Shown piece after piece: positions 28,613 through 33,071 of a stretch of DNA of 33,071 bases. The DNA lies in NCBI GenBank assembly GCA_026770585.1, contig MU646570.1, positions 168,837 through 201,907 of the forward strand, read 5' to 3'. Within the stretch, counting starts at the first letter, position 1, and every line of letters begins with the position of its first letter. The notes under the pieces are model-generated. The model was given only the letters and a program-made list of their open reading frames with translations, made no database searches and was not told where the DNA came from. Position numbers and translations under genes: made by a program. The DNA is from Baffinella frigidus. Taxonomy: Eukaryota; Cryptophyceae; Cryptomonadales; Baffinellaceae.

Positions 28613-30785
28613 CCTACCGATGAGGGAAGAGCGGCACACCAAAACAGCCCGCGTTTATAGTGTATAGCGTCATCTGTTACGATATTCGTAGGACCAGCCT
28701 ACGTCCTAGCGGTATTGCCCACCGTAGGGTCCTATGGGTTATTCACGTACGGGCAGTGCACGAAATGGCTTCACAGCTGCGAAGAGAGTGGAACAAAGAA
28801 GAGGAGGGGGACCTCAATGTGCGGCCGCCCCCAGCCCTCCCCACGCGACGCCAACACAAAGCAGTCCGCCCCTGCCAGCATCATTTCACCTAAGACAACT
28901 TCCCCCAACATTTCACCTAAGGCAACTTCCCCCGACAAACACAGTCAGTGAAGTACCCCGCTTTCCAAAGCAGTCCGCGTCCCGCCAGCATCCCCCCATT
29001 CATTCAGCGCCATCAAATCCCGAAAATTCTCAGGGCTTATTGACATAAATCTGAGATGGATAGTGGGTTATTTCACTGCCACCTAGGATATGTTACCTTA
29101 AGTCAACAAAGCCGATTCTCGGTATCAAGTCGCCATTTTGTTTAGATGGAACTGCTCCCAGAGCAGGCATTTGACTTAAGGCTGTGGTTTTCGGGGGGAG
29201 TTGAGTTAGGTGAAACGTTCTGGTTCAGAGTGTATTTCCCTAAGCCCCCAGCCCTACGGCAGCAGTCCACCCCTGCATTCCCGCGGAATTTCCTCAACAT
29301 GGTTGAGAGACCAGGGGTTAGGGGTTCGGGTTTAGGGTTTAGGATTTCTAGGTTAGAGTTTTGGCTTTTGGCTTTACACCAAACATGAGGGTTTAGGGTT
29401 TAGGGTTTAGGGTTCAGGGTTTAGGGTTTAGGGTTTAGGGTTCAGGGTTTAGGATTTAGGGTTTAGGGTTTAGGGTTTAGGGTTTAGAGTTTGAGGTTTG
29501 GTGTTTACCCCAACCTTCAGGGTTTAGGGTTTAGGGGTTACCAGCGTACAGGCGCGGGAGGTCCTGCAGGGGGAGCTCGTCCTTGAGGATGATGATGTGC
29601 GAGAGAGGCGCGTCGGGCGCCATCTTCAGCGTCTCGCGCGCGAACGTTGCCACCTGACCGTGCGAGCAGGAGAGAGGAGAGTTATATCATATATGATATA
29701 TATACATTTTATATAATCTATTGTATACGTCATATACATGTAGTAATCCATAATGAAAATATAATCTATCATATATATAATCTATGAGTATTACATAATC
29801 TATAATATAATCAAACTGAGGGATGTTTTCAGCGGTGCAGGCCTCGCGGAAGTGCGAGAGAGGCACACGTCAGGGAGCTTCTTGAGCCATCTTCTGACGC
29901 GAGACGTCTCGCGCAAACGTTGCCACCTTGCTTAGGGTTCAGGGCCTGAGGCATACGACGTATACATGTAGTTGTATAATCTACAAGTATTATATAATGT
30001 ACTATGTAATGAAACTGAGGGATGTTTTCAGGCCTCGCGGATGTGCGCGAGCGGCGCGTCGGGCGCCATCTGAAGCTTCTCGCGCGCGATCGTCGCCACC
30101 TGACCGTCACAGCACCAGAGCAGAGTTCACCACCCCGTATACAAGTTGTTGTATAATCTATAAGCATTATATACTCTATTATATAATCAAACTGAGGGGT
30201 GTATAATCTATAAGAATTATATAGTCTATTATATAATCAAACTGAGGGATGTTTTCAGCGGTGCAGGCCTCGCGGAAGTGCGAGTCAGGCAAACTTCGGG
30301 GCGCATCGTCAGCGTGTCTCGCGCAAACGTTGCCACACGAGCGCGATTCAGTATCGTACACGTACTTGGTTCTAGCCCTCTCTGGACGCCTTAAGTTGAT
30401 GGTCCGACGGCATAAGGTTAACAAAAGTATCTCCTGAGTGCGGCGTAGGGTCTAAGGCTTGAGGCACCGCTTACTCAGACGTACATACTGACTTGGTTTT
30501 TCTGGAGCTTTTCGCCTCTACCCACCCAGTGGGTTTCGAGGGTTTCGTTGGGGCCGGAATTCCGGGTGGTACGTGACTAAGTTAATTGTCTTCGGGCAAG
30601 CTGACTTTTGATGAAATGTTCGTAATCCACCGTGTGGACGGGATCAAGAACACGCACCCGATCCTCGGGGGGAGATGAGTGGAACGGTCTCGGGGCGGCA
30701 TGCTGCACATAGCCCCGGAAAGCGCTGTATATATACATATAAATATATATGTATATATATATATATATGTATACATAGATATAGG

Positions 30786-30828
<43 letters not shown>

Positions 30829-31127
30829 AGATGGATAGATGGATACATAAATAAATAAACAGACATAGATAGATAGATAGATAGATACTCTCTCTCTCGC
30901 TAAGCTTGTATCTATACATCTATCCATGTTCATATAAAGCAGGGGTTGGCGGTAGGACGCATGCGTTGTTCGAACTCGGACGCACCCGCTCTTCCAACTC
31001 GGAGTCGGAGTGGAATGCCGTCGTGCGCATGTACAGCGCCGTCTCTCTCTGTCTGTCTCTCTGTCTCTCTCTCCCCCTTTCTCCACATATCTATATATAT
31101 CCACATCTGTCTATCTATCTATCTATC

Positions 31128-31200
<73 letters not shown>

Positions 31201-32299
31201 AGCTAGCTACCTACCTACGTACCTACCTACCTACCTATCAATCTAGCTAGCTATCCATCTACTTATCTATCCATGTACACTAGGCGGTCGGCAAGAGCAC
31301 GCACCCGCTCCTCGAACTCGGAGTCGGAGTGGTAGGCAGTCGTGCGGATGTACAGCGCCGCTCCTGCGTTCGGAGCGCCGTTTACGAAGGGGAAACCACC
31401 TTTTACGCATGTTTAGCCTCCGTTGATTGAGGGGAAAACCTCGTTTTCGGGTGGTCACGAGGTGGTCACGCGGTTCGTGCGCCCCCATGAACCGCCGGAT
31501 AAGGCATTAATCTCCGGATAAGGCCAGTAACCTCCGGATATGGTCTAGGGACACGCGCCTGAGTCAGGGGAGGGGAACTCGGTGAGATTGACGTAAGTGA
31601 AGCAGCCGAAGAGGACCAAATCGAGGATTTACGTTGGCCATTTTTGCGGGAGGGGCCTACCGAAAACGAACGAATGCCCAGGCAAATGGTCTTGCTTCAA
31701 TCTCAATTTGGTCCACTTTGATGCCCGGTGGTCTTTCAGAATTGACAGGGGCACGCGCCCGAGTTAGGGGAGGGGAACCGGAACCCGGCGAGGAAGGCGC
31801 GCAGCAGAACATTGTGATCCCGAAACCTCAAACGATGGCTCTGGAGAGCTCTGGAGAACCCTTTTGACTTTCTCAGTGATTTGTGCTGTTCATCACGGGG
31901 TCAGCTTCTGGGTCTGTGCTGACAATATCAAAGATGCGGAGGAGTCCCGGAGATGACCCTGGACCTCAACCCCAAACCCCGAACGGCACGCGCCTGGGTC
32001 AGGGGAGGGAACCTCGGTGCGGAATGCGGAGGGGGCTTCGATGGGAATCCAAAATCAATCAAAGCAATTCATAAATGCATTCACGAAGATTCCACGCCAG
32101 GGGGGTCGAAACTTCCACGTTTGACATCTTTCCAGGGAAACCCCTTGGATTCTTAAGTCAACCACGGCAGATCTGTGGTGGATAAGGCGTCGGTTTCCCT
32201 GGATAATTCTGGCGTGGTTGGGAGGTGCCTGAGTCAGGGGAGGGGAATTCGGCGAGGAAGGCACGCAGCAGAATGTCCCAGCCTTTTCGCTCCTCCCAC
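24111..32299 (-). CDS. GT4-like glycosyltransferase, C-terminal eight exons (5' incomplete)
   Basis: Predicted GT-B fold, group-1 (GT4-like) glycosyltransferase, which moves a sugar from a nucleotide sugar to an acceptor. Exons in reading order (minus strand): 32299-32229, 31363-31281, 29653-29542, 28871-28813, 28052-27954, 27789-27739, 26587-26528, 24191-24111. Phases agree at all seven junctions, giving ~204 residues. Landmarks: WEERKGWDILLRAF; ALYIRTTAYHSDSEFEERV; SHIIILKDELPLQDLPRLYA; ADCFVLASRGEGWGRPHIE; AMAMGVPTMATNWSGNTEF; FKGHLWADPS; VDGLRRLLRSVFSDPASARE. The catalytic-type E-x7-E motif lies in GEGWGRPHIE, and WSGNTEF is the usual donor-binding loop. Only the C-terminal Rossmann half is present; the first exon opens in phase 2, so more lies upstream. 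Introns are full of TTTAGGG arrays, simple repeats and partial exon copies. The substrate is unknown. Confidence 0.86.
24195..24450. repeat. TTTAGGG-like heptamer array
   Basis: Degenerate GGGTTTA/GGGTTGA units on the plus strand, that is C-rich on the sense strand of the glycosyltransferase gene. Confidence 0.88.
24318..24372 (-). pseudogene. 5'-side partial copy of glycosyltransferase terminal exon
   Basis: Acceptor-like CCAGAG followed by VGAFVLAELCTI, then divergence. Upstream of the intact exon. Confidence 0.6.
24487..24603. mobile_element. Foldback element, CAGGGGTACCTCGC family, copy 6
   Basis: 117 bp with TA on both sides; ends CAGGGCTACCTCGCTGATCA and ATGATCGAGGTACCCCTG (compensatory-looking change in both arms), core GGGCCCTAGG and CTACTGTAGGGTC. 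Confidence 0.88.
24790..24965. repeat. GA-rich and TG microsatellite
   Basis: GAGAGA tract, (TG)n at about 24831-24851, then GAGGGAGG-rich tract. Confidence 0.92.
24985..25625. repeat. Heptamer arrays with a tandem unique-sequence block
   Basis: TTTAGGG-like units at 24985-25065, 25365-25400 and 25500-25620. Between them TGACCCACGCCCCCCCACGC recurs at about 25096, 25321 and 25443, each followed by CTTCCCC, indicating a ~120-220 bp tandem duplication in the intron. Confidence 0.82.
25858..25975 (+). repeat. Dispersed ~120 bp repeat, copy A
   Basis: GGGGGCTTCACGGATACAGT, then TTGTACTA, CATTGCCCT, CCGGAATTTCGCCTTGA and TTCAAGGTGA. Matches 28168-28290 over ~115 bp. TTGATTCAAGGTGAA at the right end is partly palindromic. 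Confidence 0.75.
26127..26268. mobile_element. 142 bp MITE-like element
   Basis: Ends GCCATGCAATTTAAACCG and CGGTGTAAATTGCATGGC are inverted repeats. Homology extends inward (TTTTTGCTATCC / TATGCTATCTT), about 35 bp arms in all. AT-richer than its surroundings. No second copy in the window. Confidence 0.75.
26300..26345 (-). pseudogene. 3'-side partial copy of glycosyltransferase exon 7
   Basis: The reverse strand reads GCAAGCGCGGGGGAGGTGCT, matching the end of exon 7 (AGCGCCCGGGAG|GTCCTC) and its donor region. Downstream of the intact exon. Confidence 0.55.
26528..26587 (-). CDS. Glycosyltransferase exon 7
   Basis: 60 nt, 20 codons, acceptor TTTGTTTTTCAG, donor GTCCTC. Encodes VDGLRRLLRSVFSDPASARE, the helix that follows the WAEPS-type motif in this family. 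Without the donor the frame stops at 26501. Confidence 0.78.
26700..26820 (-). pseudogene. 5'-side partial copy of glycosyltransferase exon 7, with GAA repeats
   Basis: About 26728-26765 reads, on the minus strand, TATAG|GTGGATGGGCTGAGG then a stop (VDGLR*LLR). It is flanked by GAAGAAGAAG microsatellites at 26707 and 26785-26815. Upstream of the intact exon. Confidence 0.7.
26830..27440. other. Glycosyltransferase intron 6, no features recognised
   Basis: AT-richer unique-looking DNA. Open frames near 26973-27222 on both strands show no family resemblance and lie inside an intron of the modelled gene. Confidence 0.5.
27442..27589. mobile_element. 148 bp near-perfect foldback element
   Basis: Almost the whole element is one hairpin. 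Ends CTCTGTCCACTTGAATTTGG and AACTCTAAGTGGGACAGAG, then GGGCTCCCCATAAATTCGCC mirrored by GGCGAATTTATGGGGAGCCC, and GAAATTTCACAGGTGAA mirrored by TTCACCTGTGAAAT. Arm identity is high, so it is young or under conversion. Confidence 0.88.
27739..27789 (-). CDS. Glycosyltransferase exon 6
   Basis: 51 nt, 17 codons, acceptor CCCCAAACCTAG (end of a heptamer array), donor GTACTG. Encodes VPVREGAFKGHLWADPS. The frame stays open to 27676, but the donor is chosen because the next exon continues the family motif. Confidence 0.8.
27795..27945. repeat. Heptamer array between glycosyltransferase exons 5 and 6
   Basis: GGGTTTGGGGTTTGG, GGGTTGA and GGGTTTCGGG units (C-rich on the gene's sense strand), filling nearly the whole ~165 bp intron and abutting both exons. 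Confidence 0.9.
27954..28052 (-). CDS. Glycosyltransferase exon 5
   Basis: 99 nt, 33 codons, acceptor CGCAACCCAG, donor GTCTCT. Encodes AMAMGVPTMATNWSGNTEFM then KEHNSFLIPIDGL. Confidence 0.88.
28168..28290 (+). repeat. Dispersed ~120 bp repeat, copy B
   Basis: Relative of 25858-25975 with the same order of blocks. Confidence 0.75.
28331..28458. mobile_element. 128 bp element with 14 bp inverted ends
   Basis: TAGCTCTGCCTCAC at the left and GTGAGGCAGAGCTA at the right. A solo end (GTGAGGCAGAGCTA) also occurs at 3003-3016, in the UBC gene. Confidence 0.6.
28573..28612. repeat. GA microsatellite
   Basis: Uninterrupted GAGAGA tract of about 40 bp. Confidence 0.95.
28685..28755. mobile_element. 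Foldback element fragment, CCACACAGCGG family
   Basis: GTAGGACCAGCCTACG, then CACCGTAGGGTCCTATGGGT and TATTCACGTACGGGCAGTGCAC resemble the right half of the element at 7687-7850. The left end is missing. Confidence 0.55.
28813..28871 (-). CDS. Glycosyltransferase exon 4 (E-x7-E motif)
   Basis: 59 nt, acceptor GCTGGCAG, donor GTCCCC. Two leading bases complete a Gly codon, then ADCFVLASRGEGWGRPHIE. It has the strongest catalytic signature of the gene, yet is short enough to be missed by ORF finding. Confidence 0.88.
28885..28935. repeat. Short tandem repeat, CATTTCACCTAAGRCAACTT
   Basis: Two and a half copies of TTTCACCTAAGACAACTTCC-like units in intron 3. Confidence 0.7.
28966..29285 (-). 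pseudogene. 5'-side partial copies of glycosyltransferase exon 4
   Basis: About 28966-28992 (minus: TGCTGGCG|GGACGCGGACTGCTTT) and about 29258-29285 (minus: GAATGCAG|GGGTGGACTGCTGCC). Both hold the acceptor edge and first codons only, upstream of the intact exon. Confidence 0.65.
29315..29540. repeat. TTTAGGG telomere-like array
   Basis: The most regular heptamer array of the window; many exact GGGTTTA units at 29387-29490. It abuts the donor of glycosyltransferase exon 3. Confidence 0.93.
29542..29653 (-). CDS. Glycosyltransferase exon 3
   Basis: 112 nt, acceptor CACGGTCAG, donor GTAACC. Encodes VATFARETLKMAPDAPLSHI and ILKDELPLQDLPRLYA plus one base. Confidence 0.84.
29670..30260 (-). repeat. 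Tandem units of AT-rich intron plus exon edge
   Basis: Units containing TATATAATCTATNAGNATTA, TATAATCAAACTGAGGGATG and TTTTCAGCGGTGCAGGCCTC recur at about 29750-29850, 29980-30040, 30150-30205 and 30208-30270. Each array step carries a piece of exon 3, so intron and exon edge were duplicated together. Confidence 0.8.
29838..30340 (-). pseudogene. 5'-side partial copies of glycosyltransferase exon 3
   Basis: Three copies at about 29838-29928, 30018-30105 and 30252-30340. The middle one is best: acceptor CGGTCAG then VATIAREKLQMAPDAPLAHI. All keep the acceptor side and first ~20 codons and then run into GAGGCCTGCACC and intron. Upstream of the intact exon. Confidence 0.8.
30640..31055 (-). pseudogene. 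3'-side partial copies of glycosyltransferase exon 2
   Basis: About 30945-31055 reads ALYMRTTAFHSDSELEERVR before diverging, with a further partial duplication inside it. About 30640-30672 keeps only HSSPPEDRVRVL. Both lie downstream of the intact exon. Confidence 0.75.
30725..30905. repeat. TA and GATA microsatellites
   Basis: (TA)n around 30727-30780 and (GATA)n around 30777-30890, in intron 2. Confidence 0.95.
31040..31265. repeat. CTGT/CTCT, CTAT, TA and CTAC microsatellites
   Basis: Compound microsatellite next to glycosyltransferase exon 2. It causes many spurious Tyr-Ile-rich frames. Confidence 0.95.
31281..31363 (-). CDS. Glycosyltransferase exon 2
   Basis: 83 nt, acceptor CCGAACGCAG, donor GTGTAC, phase 0 out. 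Encodes ALYIRTTAYHSDSEFEERV and RALADRL. Confidence 0.82.
31495..31545. repeat. Short tandem repeat, CTCCGGATAAGGCNNTAA
   Basis: Three units of CCGGATAAGGC(A/C)(T/G)TAA-like sequence, the last one changed to CCGGATATGG. Confidence 0.6.
31550..32032 (-). pseudogene. 3'-side partial copies of glycosyltransferase exon 1
   Basis: Copies at about 31748-31812 (NVLLRAFLAGF ... PSPNSG), 31550-31590 (TEFPSPDSG) and 31983-32032 (PSPDPG-like). They hold the 3' part of the exon and the same CAG|GC boundary. Downstream of the intact exon. Confidence 0.72.
32229..32299 (-). CDS. Glycosyltransferase exon 1 (first recognised)
   Basis: 71 nt, acceptor CTGAACTAG, encodes WEERKGWDILLRAFLAEF and PSPDS. It begins with one base of a split codon and ends with one base, matching the two leading bases of the next exon. 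The donor is GC (CAG|GCACCT) instead of GT; related copies nearby also have GC here. Confidence 0.75.
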
Positions 32300-32304
32300 C
32301 TAGT

Positions 32305-32890
32305 TCAGGGTGTAGGAATGAGGGGTTCGGTTTTAGGGCATGGGGTTGAGGGTTGAGGGTTTGGGTTCCTCCCACCTACTGGTTACGAGCCCCAGGGTTT
32401 TGGGGTTTGAGGTTAGGGTTTAGGGTGTAGGGTTTAGAGATGAGGGGTTTGGAGTTTGGAGTTTGGAGTTTAGGGTTCAGGGTTCAGGGTTCAGGGTTTA
32501 GAGTTTAGGGTTTAGGGTTTAAAAGTTTGAGGTCAGGGAGTAGATTTGAGGGTTTGGAGTTTGGGGTTTGGAGTTGAGGGCGCGCAGCAGGACATCCCAG
32601 CCTTTGCACTCCTCCCACCTAGTTCAGGGTTGAGTGTTGAGGGTGTAGGGTTTAGGTTTTACGGTGTAGGGTTCCGGGCGTAAGGTGTGGATTCCTCCCT
32701 CCTGGTCCAGGTCACGAGCCCCATGGTTTGGGGTTTGGAGTTGAGGGTTCAGGGTTTGGAGTTGAGGGGTTTGAGTTTAGAGTTTAGGCTTTAGGGTTTA
32801 GGGTTTAGGGTTTAAGGTTTAGGGTTTTGAGTTTAGGGTTTAGGGTTTTGAGTTTGGGGTTTACGGTTGAGGGTTTAGGGGAACAATTTA
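32305..32890. repeat. TTTAGGG-like heptamer arrays
   Basis: Degenerate GGGTTTA/GGGTTCA/GGAGTTT units broken by partial exon 1 copies. C-rich on the glycosyltransferase sense strand. Confidence 0.9.
32580..32625 (-). pseudogene. 5'-side partial copy of glycosyltransferase exon 1
   Basis: Acceptor CTGAACTAG then WEECKGWDVLLRA, cut off by a heptamer-like array. Upstream of the intact exon. Further acceptor-edge pieces are near 32365-32385 and 32690-32725. Confidence 0.78.
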
Positions 32891-33071
32891 CTGGGCAGGG
32901 CCGTTTGTTTACCACGGAGATAACTCATCTTTGAAGGGTTGGTAGAGCGGTTTTCGTATCTATTGGCGACCAAAACACTGAAACAGCGGCACATGTTGAC
33001 GATGGTTGTGCTAAACCGGGGAGCAAGGGAGAGAGAAATGGAGGGAGGGAGGTGGGGGGGGGGAGGTCTCG
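32891..33071. other. Window end, no feature recognised
   Basis: Short unique-looking stretch ending in GGGAGGGAGG. Further upstream exons of the glycosyltransferase would be expected beyond it. Confidence 0.4.

Noticed and set aside
10645-31246. Arg-Glu, Ser-Leu and Tyr-Ile rich frames over microsatellites
   Set aside because: Direct translations of GA, CT, TA and GATA tracts.
271-33071. CRISPR array, phage, plasmid or bacterial operon
   Set aside because: No spaced identical repeats with unique spacers, no ribosome-binding-site-linked gene runs; clear spliceosomal introns.

Overview
The window is nuclear DNA of a eukaryote, probably a photosynthetic protist or microalga. The sequence shows many short exons with GT-AG introns, long arrays of degenerate plant-type telomere heptamers (CCCTAAA/TTTAGGG, CCCTACA, CCCTCAA), many small foldback transposons, simple repeats and two assembly gaps. 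There is no bacterial gene organisation. The species cannot be fixed from sequence alone; a green-lineage (prasinophyte-like) alga is a guess.

Three multi-exon genes can be rebuilt by eye, because fragments of known protein families occur in the right order with compatible splice phases. (1) Minus strand, about 271-4084: a BIRC6-type ubiquitin-conjugating (UBC) protein in five recognisable exons. (2) Plus strand, about 5754-12121: a SOUL-family haem-binding protein in seven exons, about 254 residues with an N-terminal signal or anchor segment; it looks complete. (3) Minus strand, about 24111-32299: the C-terminal half of a GT4-like (GT-B) glycosyltransferase in eight exons, with its 5' part beyond the window or unrecognised. 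Genes 1 and 2 are divergent. A fourth, unrecognised ORF (20730-21437, minus) lies between the arms of a near-identical 0.4 kb inverted repeat.

Most of the rest is repeat. 12.9-20.3 kb holds foldback elements and nested inverted repeats. 19.7-24.6 kb holds more 117 bp foldback elements, a 683 bp TIR element with TTA target duplications, and CT/GA tracts. The introns of all three genes are filled with heptamer arrays.

The most striking observation is that the introns of all three genes carry decayed partial copies of the neighbouring exon, and the copies follow a rule. Copies on the 5' side of an exon hold the acceptor plus the 5' part of the exon. Copies on the 3' side hold the 3' part of the exon, usually with the donor. 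This is what repeated tandem duplications with one breakpoint in the exon and one in the intron would leave, so these introns seem to have grown by 'exon-edge echoes'. A second theme is that at least five small foldback families with unrelated ends share one palindromic core (CCTACGGTAGG / CCTAGG).
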